Below are positions 43,074 through 55,199 of a DNA stretch of 64,000 nucleotides, in pieces. Origin of the DNA: Siphonodentalium dalli (taxonomy: Eukaryota > Mollusca > Scaphopoda > Gadilida > Siphonodentaliidae); NCBI GenBank assembly GCA_032622095.1, contig CP136068.1, forward strand, positions 189,396,613 to 189,460,612, written 5' to 3'. Made by a program: the position numbers and the translations under genes. The notes beneath the pieces were generated by a model that saw only the letters and a list, made by a program, of their open reading frames with translations, was not told the origin of the DNA and did not search any database. The first letter of the stretch is position 1. Every line of letters starts with the position of its first letter.

Positions 43074-43429
43074 GATATGGATATAAAATAACATAACGAC
43101 CCCAAAAAATGACGATTTTTTCAGACAAACTGTCCTATTCGATGTCAAATTTCTCGGGCTATTCATTACGTAGGTGCAAGCAATTTGTTTTAAAAACTGC
43201 ACAAACATCACTCCTGCAATATAATATGCGGAATTAGGAACTATACCTATGATAAGTGGTCAATACATAACCCTACCCCTTAAACTGGCTCTCGTCACAT
43301 TTTGCTCTTCCGCTTGTCCAAGTGCTTGTTGTAGAAAACACACCAACTGTGAAAAGGGTGATAAAAGCATGAAACTTGGCACATATGTTCCTTATACGAT
43401 ACTGCTCATTTGCACGTGTGGCGACATTT

Positions 43430-43990
43430 GCGACAGGCTCTTCTTATCAACGGTTGCTAGGCAACTACCCGGCATAGGATTAATGCATATGACAGATATT
43501 ATATGTGTTCTAACAAACTAAACTACGTCGTGTAGCATTTTTATGGTGAAAATAATTGTCAGTTTTGACCTGACTGACAAATTACCATATCTCTTACTTA
43601 CAATGGGGTGACCGTTGCTATGGACACACACACAATCTAAAAATGCACATATGACTGATATTATGGTAGCTTTAACAAACTAAACTACATCTAATAGCAC
43701 TTTTATGTTGAAAACAATTAGAATAGTTGTTGTTAACGTTGAGCTGGCTGAAAAAAATACCATATAATTCTTACTTATATGAGTGGTAACTGTTGCCAGG
43801 GTCATACCCGTAATACAAAAATGCACATATGACTGATATTATAGTAGTATTACCGCTTTTGTGGTGAAAATAATTATAAATGTTGTTAGTGTGCGCCTAA
43901 CCGGAATCTGTTACAAATTTAGTTTTCATATGGTAACAATTATCAGTTATGCTCCATCAGTTCAGATATCGGGAATTCAAAGTGAGAGTT
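43430..43990 (+). repeat. About 170-bp subrepeats in the left arm of the second foldback
   Basis: GGTTGCTAGGCAAC, CCGTTGCTATGGAC and CTGTTGCCAGGGTC mark units near 43451, 43613 and 43789, each followed by GCACATATGACTGATATTATGGTAG-like sequence (in pieces) and AACAAACTAAACTAC. Confidence 0.85.
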
Positions 43991-44039
43991 GAAAAGTTGT
44001 TGCTTATATTTAATATGAGGCATGCCGATAATAGTTATA

Positions 44040-45760
44040 TAAGCCATAGACCCACACAGCCAGATGTATAATGTAAGTCACGGACCCACTCTACTATATA
44101 TGAAGAACATAGGGTCAGCCACCAATATGTTAGCCATGGGCCCAGCCTACAATAATTACGTTAGGACACAGGCACATATATATAGCCACAGGAACCATGG
44201 CCATACATATAGACTATGGACGTACGATATGTATACATGTAGTCCATGAACCGGACTGCTTCATATAAGCCATTATACATTGGCATACACCATTTAACCG
44301 CGATGCTAGGCTGGTTATACCTGGTCACCGAGGCCGCAATGGAGCAATGCCGTGTTAAAGAAATGCAAAAGTATACTCTATGGGGATGGACCCAGCCCAT
44401 TATACATGTATAATATCTATGACCATGACACTGTTACATGGTGCAAATACCCAAGTGCCCACAGATAGACCATGTACTAAGATACCATAGACCAAGTCCG
44501 ATGCACAATATATTTGTACACCATGGATTCAGGACCCTATATATGGTATGATCATATGAGACAGTTTTGTGACAGACCAACCTATATATAGATATTGGAC
44601 CGATGCCACATATACGAAAGTTAAGGATGAGGGCCCCTATAAATAGCCCATACACATATGGCACTGTATGTTGGTCATGGACACATACCCATACGTGTAG
44701 ACCATGGACCAAGGCCGATATATGTATGCCATATAGGATTGTACCCAGGCATAAGCAGGTGTATGTCTATATGTAGGATATGGACCCACCCCTTATACGT
44801 GATATATCTACACCAAAGACCCATGCAAGTTTAAATAGTGCTAATACACATGTGACTATAATGATGTATGCATTGGATACAGGTATCTATATGTAGGAGA
44901 TGGAGACGGGTCCCTAAATAAAAGCTACGGAACCGGCGTTATTAGTCATTTCATAGATTCACATATATGCTGGTAGGCAATGGACTGATCCACATATATA
45001 GAAGACACATGGACCCCATGCCCTACGGGTAAGTCATGGACCAAAATCCCCGTGCATGGATCCACGTCTCTATATACATACCATATACGTACGTCCGTTT
45101 TCAGCCATTCGACCAACGCCGTATAGGATGGAGGTCCCTATCGATTGGCCGTGTGCACCACCATAGCTTGGCTATGGACCCAGGCTCACATAGGTAGGAA
45201 ATTGAGACGGGCCACTATATGGACAGCCCGTGTATCCAGGCTGATTTAGTTATGACCTTATCCAACAGTTATGACCTTATTACCAGACATTGATATGTAT
45301 GTAAGACATTAACCCATCCCATGAATGTACATGTTACATGACTATATACGGTAGGTTATAACCACAGCCACGCATACGCCATGGACCCATATGAATACCA
45401 CATGTAGTGCAAATACACAGGTGCATATAGTTATGAACGCATGACATGTACCCAGGTATATACGGCAAAACAATAGAACCAGCCCTAAATAGTATATCAT
45501 CGTTCCAGGCCCATTTCTATGACATGGACACTGTAGTTAAGACACGTCATTGGATGCAGTTCCTTAGTAACTATGTGTTGGCAATGGGCCCATGGCTGCC
45601 CATGTAAATGGGAAATGGTCACCGGTTCCAAAGGGTAGATCATGGTATCTCAGTCTGAAATATATAGGCCACGCTCATGTACGAGCTCCTATAGACTTGT
45701 AAATGACTCATGACCATGTATTGGCATATAGGTAGTTATGGCATGGATAGGAAGGAAACA
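44040..45760. repeat. Degenerate ATGGACCCA/ATATATAG repeat forming the loop of the second foldback
   Basis: Dozens of variants of CATGGACC, CATAGACCC and ATATATAGCC occur every 40-70 bp over 1.7 kb. It also explains the Tyr/His-rich small ORFs here. No gene seen. Confidence 0.75.
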
Positions 45761-46259
45761 CAGTTAGAGTTAGTTCCTACCGTATAGCAACTAGTATGCG
45801 GATACTACCACACCGTGGTAGAGTGTTCTGCATGGATGCCATTGTCAAATGTAGTGCGAATGTCCGATTCGACATAAATGTGGGTCAATATTTTTACATG
45901 TCTCATTAAAATGTATTCCAACAATCGATTGATGGAAGAAACAATAGTAATCTCCACACAGGTATGTGATTCTGATAAAACTAACATAATAGTCTGTTAG
46001 TTTAAAGAAGATTTGTCAATGGTAGGTGGTTACCTGGCAACAATGAAACCTCAATACCAATTTGCCACACGAGAATCACACGAGAATGCATCAGTATTCA
46101 ACACAACAACCTTTAGTTATGCATTATTGTCAATATAAGCATAATATGGCATTTTATGAAACAAATATATTATGTAAATTTCCCGAAACTCATACCATAT
46201 CATGAAACAGTTATATCAGTTAAATTACCAGAAACTCATACATATGGTATGTTTTCAAA

Positions 46260-46815
46260 GGTGGATATGTCCATAGCAACCATTACACCACCCGTTAGGT
46301 AACGAATGCGGCAACTTTACTGTACTGTACTGCACACTAACAACAATTATAATAATTGTTTTCAATATAAAAATGTTACATGACGTAGTTTAGTTTGTTA
46401 AAACTATCATAATATCAGTCATGTGTGCATTTTTCGATGTCTGGTATGTCCCTAGCAACCGTTACCAGAAATATATAGTAATTTTTAAAGTCGAACCCAC
46501 ACTAACAATAACTATTACAATTGTTTCACCATAAAATGATAATGATGTAGTTTATATTAGTTTGTCAAAACTACCATAATATCAGTCAGCTCGGCATTTT
46601 TCAATTTCGGGTATGTCCCTAGCAACCGTTACCACCCTGTAAGTAAGAACTATGGTAATTTTCCAGCCAGATCCACTCTACAACAACTAATATTATTTTC
46701 ACCATAAAAATGGTGCATGGCGTAGGTTAGATTGTTATAACTGCCATAATATCAGTCATATTTGTATTTCTTCGATGTGGGATAGTTGCCTAGCAACCAT
46801 TGCCAAGGGAGGACC
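46260..46815 (-). repeat. About 170-bp subrepeats in the right arm (inverted relative to the left)
   Basis: GTCCATAGCAACCATTAC, GTCCCTAGCAACCGTTACC (twice) and TTGCCTAGCAACCATTGCC at about 46268, 46446, 46616 and 46787, spaced 170-178 bp. Confidence 0.85.
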
Positions 46816-47477
46816 TGTCGCGATGTCTACACATCTGAAAATGATTAATAATGTATTATGTGCCACGTTTCATAGTTTTATCACCATTTGCACAATTGTT
46901 ACGCCAAACGCCAGGACTATTATGTGGTATTTTTGCCTTTCAGACACTCAAAGCCATGGCGTACTTTTTAGGGGGTAGTGTTATGTTTCCGGCTATTAAA
47001 TCTAGCATCAATTACACATATCTATCGACACCTGGTCCATGATGGACGGGTATGTGTGAAGATTGAGTGCATAAATTAGCCTACATATGACTGCATTCGC
47101 ATATGGTCTAATGGAATTTCGTCAGAATTTGCACCATTACGAAAAATCATGATATCTCAAAAAGCTCAACTCGGATTCTAGGGGACTTTTGCCAAGTTGT
47201 TCATAAACATGTTCTTATTAATCCCTGACAAATTCAGCTTTCCCCTATCTTTTGCCGTAGTGAAACCTAATGTGCCTGGACTATAAACAAAAGTTTAGCC
47301 AAATTAAATTTGTTTTGGCCATTGGTCAATTTGGCTTATGACAGCGTGAACCCTACCCGGAATAGTCCATGCTAAAACGGAACCAGAATTTGACATATGT
47401 TTTCTAATGGTTAACAAATTAAAGGCACACACTTGGATGAACGAACATAAGTGCATTATTTATCAGCGCCAAACATT

Positions 47478-47770
47478 CCCATATAAAAATGTACCTGGGT
47501 AAATCTTGGTGTTTACCTAGGTATACCCCGGTACATATAGGTTTTACCCTGGTTCCACCCAGGTCACACCCAGGTTACACCCAGGTAAATCAGGGATTTA
47601 TATAGATTTACCCAGGTGTTTTCGATATATGTTAGGTATAAACCCCAGTTTACCCGGGTTTTTACGGATTTACACCCAGGTATTTACACCCAGGTATTTA
47701 CACCAGGGTTTCGCCCAGGTATTTACTACAGTGTTCACCCGGATATATACACCTGTGGTATTTTGTTAAA
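47478..47770 (+). repeat. ACCTGGGT-type repeat element with 28-bp end shared with 61.8 kb
   Basis: Begins CCCATATAAAAATGTACCTG, whose 28 bases (47478-47505) match 61773-61800 exactly in reverse complement. The interior is CACCCAGGT, ACCTGGGT and GTATTTACACCCAGG repeats. Confidence 0.8.
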
Positions 47771-47789
47771 CTGTATAATCTGCATTGAA

Positions 47790-49640
47790 GTCACCTTATT
47801 AACCCTTTCTATATTACAGCACCATTGGCGTGTAGTTACCTTATTAACCATTCTATATTAAATCATTAATTGACAGGTAGTTACCTTATTAATCCTTTCT
47901 ATACTAAGTAACATTGGTGAGTAGTTACATTATTAACCCTTTCTATATTAAAGCACCATTGATGTGAAGTTACCTTATTAACCCTTTCTTTATTAAAGCA
48001 TCATTGACGCGTAGTTACCTTATTAACCCTTTCTATATTAAAATATCATTGATGTGTAGTTACAATGTTAACCCTTTCTATAGTATAGCATCATTGACGG
48101 GTAGTTTGCTCCTTAACTCTGTATATATCAAAGTATCATTGTCGTATATAGTTACCTTATTAACCCTTTCTATACTAAGTACCGTTGGCGTGTAGTTACC
48201 TTATTAACCCTTTCTATATTAAAGCATTAATTGACAGGTAGTTACCTTATTAACCCTTTCTATACTAAGTATCATTGGTGAGTAGTTGCATTATTAACCC
48301 TTTCTATATTAAAGCGCCATTGGCGGGTAGTTACCTTATTAACCATTTATGTATTAAAGCATCATTGACGTGTAGTTACCTTATTATAACCCTCTCTATA
48401 TTAAAGCATCATTATTGCTGGGTAGTTATCTTATTAACCCGTTCTATACTAAGTATCATTGGTGAGTAGTTACAGTATTAACCCTTTCTATGTTAAAGCA
48501 TCATTGACGTGAAGTTACCTTATTAACCATTTCTGTATTAAAGCAGCATTGACATGTAGTTACCTTATTAGCCCTTTCTTTATTAAAATATCATTGACGT
48601 GTAGTTACCATGTTAACCCTTTCTATATTAAAGCATCGTTGACGGGTAGTTGCCTAATTAACCCTCTATATACTAAAGTATCATTGTCGTGTAGTTACCT
48701 TACCAACCCTTTCTATACTAAGTATCATTGGCGTGTAGTTACCTTATTAACCTTTTCTATATTAAAGCATTAATTGACAGGTAGTTACATTAAACAACCC
48801 TTTCTATACTAAGTATCATTGGTGAGTAGTTACATTATAAACCATTTCTATATTAAAGCGCCATTGGCGGGTAATTACCTTATTAACCATTTTTGTATCA
48901 AAGCATCATTGACGTGCAGTTACCATATTATAACACTTTCTATATTAAAGCATCATTGACTGATAGTTACCATATTAACCCTTTCTATATTAAAGCACCA
49001 TTGGCGTGTAATTAGCTTATTAACCCTTTCTACGTTGAAGCAATAATTGACAGGCAGTTACCTTATTAACCCTTTTTATAATGAGTATCATTGGTGATTA
49101 GTTACATTATTAACCCTTTCTACAATAAAGCATCATTGACATGTAGTTATCATAGTAGCCAGTTATATATTAAAGCATCATGGACGGTAGTTACCATATT
49201 AACCCTTTCTATATTAAAGCACCATTGGCGTGTAATTACCATATTAACCCTTTCTATATTAAAACATCATTGACGTGTAGTTACCCTATTAGCCCTTTCT
49301 ATATTTAAGCATCATTGACGTGTAGAACTTTATCTTATTAACCCTTTCTTTATTAAAGCATCATTGACATGTAGTTACCTTAGTAACAATTTCTACACTA
49401 AAGCATTATTGACGGGTAGTTACCTTATTAACCCTTTCTATATTAAAGCATCATTGACAAGAAGTTATTAACCTTCTATAATAAGTATCATTGCCGTGTA
49501 GTTAGTTACCTTATAAAACCTTTCTATATTAAGACGTCGATCATTGACGGGTAGTTGTTACCTTATTAATCATTTATGTATTCAAGCATCATTGACGAGT
49601 AGTTACCTTATTACTTGAAGTTTATTATGACAGTATGACA
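47790..49640 (+). repeat. 45-46-bp minisatellite, about 40 copies
   Basis: Consensus TAGTTACCTTATTAACCC then TTTCTATATTAAAGCATC and ATTGACGTG. Copies vary by substitutions and small indels over 1.85 kb. The Ser/Leu/Tyr-rich ORFs over it are repeat by-products. Confidence 0.95.
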
Positions 49641-50310
49641 ATACACTACCCCGGACAAATGAAGCAATATCATACTTTATCTAACAGCCTAGCTATAATT
49701 AGTGAACATTAAACTGACAAACAGACAATTTTCAGGGCCATTATTTAATATTAAAGGGATACAAAATAAAGAGATTTCTAATTATCAGTAAGAATTATTC
49801 TCTAAGTGATACTTATTATTTCAAATAAATGATTGCATATACTATAGTAGACCATATACCAACAGGAAAATATTAGTGAATACAATTATTGTGTTTCAAA
49901 ATTCGTTTCGTTTCGTTTCTGCAGCCAAATTACAATCTTAACTTTTAGTTATCGTTCTTCAAAATGAAGCGCGGATTATTCCTTGTGGTATTTTGAGTTA
50001 ATTTTGTCGCGAATCAACGCGGATTGACAGAAGGAAATGGTGTATTGGCTACAAACGGATAAACTGTGGACTTATATATAAGATTCGCCGATTTCTCCCC
50101 ATGGATGTGCGCAAATATCGAAAAAGACTGAATTTCATGTGACAAAAAATATTTCAATTCCCGGAACAGTAAGAATTAAGCTACGATAACGAAACGGATC
50201 AACTATAGTATTGAACAGTACCTCAGCTACCTGGCCATAACCAGAATATTTTCTCAAAATTGAATTTGTGGTACCGGTACAATCATGATGTAGTGCCAGT
50301 GGCCTGCTCA
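49641..50310. other. No gene seen
   Basis: AT-rich sequence with a short TTTCGTTTCGTTTC stretch near 49906; nothing recognised. Confidence 0.5.
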
Positions 50311-50316
50311 TAATGC

Positions 50317-50852
50317 ACCTGTCCAGAAGAAGAAGAATTGAGAAGTTTGAAGATCATGGACTACGCAGACACCATCTGGGACCCCTACCAACAAAATCAC
50401 ATCGACAAGCTGGAAAGAATCCAGCGTAGAGCAGCCCGTTTCATTAAAAGAGACTATAAGAGCAAAGAAGATGGATATATGACCAAGATCCTCTACGAGC
50501 TAGATTTACCAACATTGCAGAAACGGCGGAAAATAAATCGGCTGGGATTCATGAGTAAGGTGGTGGGTGGATTGGTCCCGGCTATACCACCTAATCAATA
50601 CTTTACACCCGAAACAAGGCGTCTTAGATCGCAGAGCAAAGTTCTGACAGGCTACGTCACCAGCCAAATTCCTCGGCACCTAATTTAAAGGAACAACAGT
50701 CAGTGCTACGAGGCTATACCATACGTGTCAGCTCAGTTCGCTAATTCCACATTTGTTCGAACTATATGCGACTGGAATCAGCTGGAGGAATCCTTAATCC
50801 TACAACAACAGCCTGTGGATTCCTTCAAGAGTGCGCTGAAGGAAAAGATCTG
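50317..50852 (+). pseudogene. LINE fragment, C-terminal end of a reverse transcriptase ORF
   Basis: Reads DYADTIWDPYQQNHIDKLER then IQRRAARFI, the conserved segment after the reverse-transcriptase thumb in CR1/L2/Rex-type elements. The frame runs on past a TAA at 50686-50688 to TGA at about 50850-50852, including FVRTICDWNQLEE and DSFKSALKEKI. The 5' part is missing. It is a different family from the LINE at 41515, as the shared motif differs in sequence. Confidence 0.85.
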
Positions 50853-51106
50853 AGACTCTCTCGCCCGCTGCGAAATTACCATAATTGGGATCTGCAGCGT
50901 AACCATTCAGATTCAGATTGATCCACGATAGTAAGGGGTCAGTACATGTAGTAAGTACTGATAGTGATAAGCCTGCTGTACAATAATACTACTTTTGCTG
51001 TTTTACTGGTCTTAACTGAGTACTGTGTCAATGTGACATTGTTAATTCAGTTCCACTCTAATGTACATTAACTGGCAATGATGCATCTGACGCTATTAAA
51101 GGCACC

Positions 51107-51318
51107 GGTAATCCCTAAATACCAGGAGGACGCGGCATAGAAACTTGGTACAACAGTTGTTACACGACAAAGAAAATTATCAACAAGCTTAGTGAGCGTC
51201 ATCATCAAAATTGCAAATTAAAACACGGCAATGGTAAATTGGTAATCCCTACATACCAGGAGGACAATGCATTGAAACTTGGGACAACAGTTGTTACACG
51301 GCAAAGAAATTTAAAACA
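51107..51318 (+). repeat. Two ~75-bp direct repeats
   Basis: GGTAATCCCTAAATACCAGG (about 51108) and GGTAATCCCTACATACCAGG (about 51240) start two copies that both include ACAACAGTTGTTACACG. Confidence 0.8.
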
Positions 51319-51617
51319 CACTGTGCACAGATGAATGTTTATACATGTACTGTGCAGTCGAGATCACCTGGACTACAAATATTTAAGGATTATACTATTT
51401 GATGAGTAGATGCGTGACTGATAAAAGAATTAGAGACTCCATATTTACTCGGAAGATAACAGTATACGATGCCATACAGTTGTTCCATAACACCTCAACC
51501 TTTGGTGGATATAACAGTATTAAAACTAATGAAAATGATGAAAGCCAGACTCAACATCAAGACAACATGTGCATGCATAAGTGACGGTTCAATGATTTTG
51601 ACTCCATCAGATGATAT
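51319..51617. other. No recognised gene
   Basis: A 61-codon ORF at 51399-51584 lacks any family signature. Confidence 0.5.
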
Positions 51618-51620
51618 TTA

Positions 51621-51998
51621 AGCGACACCAATTTTTAAGTCTGGTTTACGATGTGGGGAGAAAAAAAGTAGATGCAGGAGGGAAAAAAATAAAAATAAAA
51701 AAGATTTTCCCTCAATTTATATCAAGTAAATCGTGGAATTTTACATAAATTTTACAAAAATTGTGAAAAAATGTTTTTGAATGAAATTCTGTTCAAACCA
51801 AACAAGACATATCTTGTCATGAAATACGTGAAAATATGGATCTGTAAATGATCATAAGCAGAACCGGATGCGACAGCACATGAAAATCAGTACGCGTGTA
51901 AAATATTTTGGGACAAAAAAAGTTAAATTTTTTTTTCATGAAATGGAAACAAAGTTGTAGGAGGTGTTCGTAAACCAGACTTAAAAATTGGTGTCGCC
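51621..51998 (+). mobile_element. Harbinger-type MITE, copy 1 (TTA duplication)
   Basis: 378 bp with 28-bp terminal inverted repeats: AGCGACACCAATTTTTAAGT on the left and, complemented, GGCGACACCAATTTTTAAGT on the right. TTA flanks both ends (51618-51620, 51999-52001). A 3-bp TTA/TAA duplication is typical of PIF/Harbinger elements. Confidence 0.88.
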
Positions 51999-52183
51999 TT
52001 AGGCTCATGTTAACACAGGATCACATATTCTCAAAATAATTGTCTCCCTCAAGTTGGCCTCAACCATACTAGTATTTATATTTGATAGAACCTCAGTGAG
52101 ACCATGTTGAAAATTACCATCAATGCAGTTCCAGTGTTGACGCAACGCGGTCATGTTACTTCAAACCAGTTGCAATGTTCCTT

Positions 52184-52891
52184 AGGCCAAAGAAAAAAGA
52201 TACTATGTTTCCGTACATCAAACCGACCCTAAAAATAACCCGCCGACCCTAAACTTTTTATTGATATTTTGAGAAAAAGTCAAAATTTTTGCAATTTTAA
52301 TTTCCTGAGAGTGGATCTCCTGCCTGCTTTATGTCTTTTTTGGGACTTATGGAACACTATCAACAGACATGGTGGGTGTGTATCTGTATATATACATGTA
52401 AAGAGGTTATCACTGCATATATTAGGGGTATACATGTACCGGTACTAGTAGCTACTGTTTCCAAAAACCAGGCATGCTCGGTGGGTGTACTGGCTACCCC
52501 CAGACAATGGGATGTAATCGTCACAATACATGTACGGTATAATGGCGGTATTATTGGTAAAATTCTTATAAAAAGTTAGTGACATCAATTTTGTACCAAG
52601 TTTATAGCCAAATTTATGAAAATGTGGTATTAGATATAATAAAAAACATACGTAAGCATGAAGTAAGTTTGATTTTTTATCAATCTTAATGTATATTTCC
52701 ACTGTGTTGATCAAATAATACTTTCCCCATGGCACGGGTTGGCATTTTATGTCACTTTGGTCGAGGTAGTTCAATATTTCTGCAGCTGGATAAAAAATAT
52801 CAAAATAAAATAAAATAAAAAAAATTCCCTACCTACCTACTAGTACCCTAAATTTTTTTACCGGAAACATACAATCTTTTTTCTTTGGCCT
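52184..52891. mobile_element. TIR element of about 708 bp
   Basis: AGGCCAAAGAAAAAAGATAC (52184) and the complement of its right end share about 28 positions, ending in TGTTTCCG. TTA-like bases flank it, but the duplication is not exact. Internal short ORFs are not convincing. Confidence 0.7.
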
Positions 52892-52930
52892 TTAGCATGG
52901 TAATTCGTGAAAATAAATGTCAATGCAACT

Positions 52931-53872
52931 TACTCTCAGGCTCCAAATAAAAGTGCAGGCCCAAATAATAGTGCGGGGGGGGGGGAAATTCCATTTAAAG
53001 TTAATAAAAGTACAGACCCAAATAATAGTGCAGGGGGAACTCTGAGCAAAACATCAACTGTGGTTAACCAAATAATTTTTATAGCAGGTTCAGGTATACG
53101 AGTCAACATGTAGTACAGGTACATGTATGTATCATGTGGTGTTTTTTTGGTTTGCCACATACTTGAATATGTACTCTTGAGTGCCTAATGTACGATTATT
53201 AAAATCGAGGTAAAATTCCCACCTGTACGATCGTTATTTGGTCCTGTACGTTTATTAAATTAACCAAAAGAAATAATTCACCAATCTTAAATTGTGTTAT
53301 TCATATAAGAAATGAACGGCGGTTTCAATGCGGTCATGGGGTTTTGACCGCGAGAAAAAAAACAGCAAACTTCGGGGTTCATGCAGAGTTTGCTGATTTT
53401 TTTAACGCGGTCAAAACCCATGACCACGTTGAATCCGCCGTTTATTATTTATATTTATATACTTAAATTCATTATGAACTAGGATTGTATGTCTTTCCCA
53501 TTATTTATTCATCTATTTAAACAAACGCATGGAGTTCAGTTCAGACAGTTCAAATCCTTGTTTTTTGGAAAACCAAACATTTTGAGAATCCGTTCATGGA
53601 GAACGGAAGAAACGCAATTTCACAGTAAAGTATAAACATATGACAAAATGTCTTGTTTAGCTAGTAACTAATGTAGACGTGTTGATCATTTTTACATCTG
53701 AATCATATAGAAATCTTGAATTTGTGCTGATTTAAATTTTCATAGCTTAAAAATATTAATAAACGTGCAGACCCAAATAAGCACTGTGCAGGGGGGGGGG
53801 GGGGGGATTTCCCAAGAAAAATAATAAACGTGGATGCAGCTGGTGCATGCATATTTATTTGGAGCCCAAGAG
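52931..53872. mobile_element. Possible TIR element of about 940 bp with G-run repeats
   Basis: TACTCTCAGGCTCCAAATAA on the left resembles the complement of the right end (TACTCTTGGGCTCCAAATAA). Inside, CAGACCCAAATAA...GTGCAGGGGG recurs near both ends with G runs of 11 or more. The 53.3-kb hairpin lies within it. Confidence 0.6.
53325..53442. repeat. 118-nt hairpin
   Basis: AACGGCGGTTTCAATGCGGT...AGCAAAC (53325-53370) pairs with GTTTGCT...GAATCCGCCGTTT (53388-53442) across a 17-nt loop, with a few mismatches and bulges. Confidence 0.88.
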
Positions 53873-54979
53873 TAAAGAGGTGGAGGTGAATGTTACATGT
53901 AAGTTGTTATTAACGAAATGGAACGATGCCTTTAATAGGTTCCACCAGCAATAAGTCGCGTCTTCTTTATATTGGCCTCACAGATTGGTTTTTGTTGGCG
54001 TCATGCCTGTCGACCATTATGATGGCCACATATATTGTCATATAACAGCGATTTACGATCTGTCTTGTTGGCTCATAATATAAATTAAGAAAGTGGCCTT
54101 GTGTTCGTTCCTTGCGTAAATTTTTTTTTTTTAGTACAAACGTCCTCATTGATTGTGTCCCTCGACTCCTTGTGTAATTGGTCAAGTAACTTACATGTAT
54201 GTACATGTACAGACCACTCACAAATTTCTTAGAAAAGCGACCACATGTTCGAATCTACTTTGCGATTTTGGAGCAACGCATTTGTAAATGCGTTCATATT
54301 TTAACACATTTACCTTGATTTATTCACAAACAAATGTCTTGATGCAGGCCTTAAAATCCATCAGATTTTTGGCAATAATCAAAATGTTAGTGTTTCACTT
54401 TCTACAGGGAATCAAGACTTTTTACTAGAATCAAAATGAGAATCATGATTCTCAGATTCTGATTATAAAACAATTAATGTCAACAGTGTTTATTTATGTT
54501 TATTCCATTTTGAATGGAAAACTACATCATGAATGTCCGATTCCGAACATATACATGTACACCAGGAGTGGGAAAATAACACAGAATTATTCAGATGTGA
54601 ATTTAAATTAAACAAAATTATAACTAAAATTGCAAAATACACTATCGTATCGTTATTTGGGTGTTCATACTAGTATACTTTTTCGGCGCAATGATCGGTA
54701 ATTTCAATGCGACTGCGATTATTCCCAATGCAGTGCATTTAATTTAAATGCTGTCATTAAGGCATTTACAAAGTGGCGTGACACAATGCACCCTCAATGC
54801 ATTTTAAATGCAACAACCGCATTTCATTGATCCACGTTGTAAAGGACATTTATTTTTAGAATACATGTATGTACGTGTATATAACCACAAGAATAAAGAA
54901 CAAATCAACTGTTTTTATTACTTTGTAAACCTCTGATGTTTCCCATACAGTATACATTTGTATATTATAAACCATGTTA
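53873..54979. other. No gene seen
   Basis: AT-rich with short GTACATGTAC tracts; nothing recognised. Confidence 0.5.
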
Positions 54980-55196
54980 CAGTAATTCTAGAGCTAATTA
55001 ATCGACTCCTTAACTACAGCAGAATTATGGGTAACTTTTCAGGATTTAGTCCGAAATATGGCTTGTTGCCATTCATCGGAAAGCTCTCACCGAGAGCTTT
55101 CCGATGAATGGCATCAACCCATATTTCCGACTAAATCCTGAAAAGTTACCCATAATTCTGCTGTAGTTAAGGAGTCGATTAATTAGAGCATTACTG
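54980..55196. mobile_element. TA-flanked foldback MITE, copy 1 (217 bp)
   Basis: Palindromic over nearly its full length, centred near 55088 (GAAAGCTCTCACCGAGAGCTTTC). Ends CAGTAATTCTAGAGCTAATT and, complemented, CAGTAATGCTCTAATTAATC. TA on both sides (54978-54979, 55197-55198) suggests Tc1/mariner-type mobilisation. Confidence 0.88.
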
Positions 55197-55199
55197 TAT

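Larger units (their letters stand above)
41198..47286. mobile_element. Second foldback element with long, eroded inverted arms
   Basis: The ends TTATAGTCCAGGCACATTAG (41198) and its complement (ending 47286) face each other. Further inward, AATAGGGGAAAGCTGA, AAAGTCCCCTA and GAGTTGAGCTTT recur in inverted order, as do GTGATAAAA and GGTTGCTAGGCAAC. Each arm is about 1.2 kb without the nested LINE and contains three to four ~170-bp subrepeats. The loop (about 44040-45760) is degenerate ATGGACCCA repeat. No coding capacity other than the inserted LINE. I cannot find a clean target duplication. It is much older than the palindrome at 2487-16522. Confidence 0.72.

Noticed and set aside
47790-49640. 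CRISPR-like array of 45-bp repeats
   Set aside because: Variation is spread over the whole unit rather than split into constant repeats and unique spacers.
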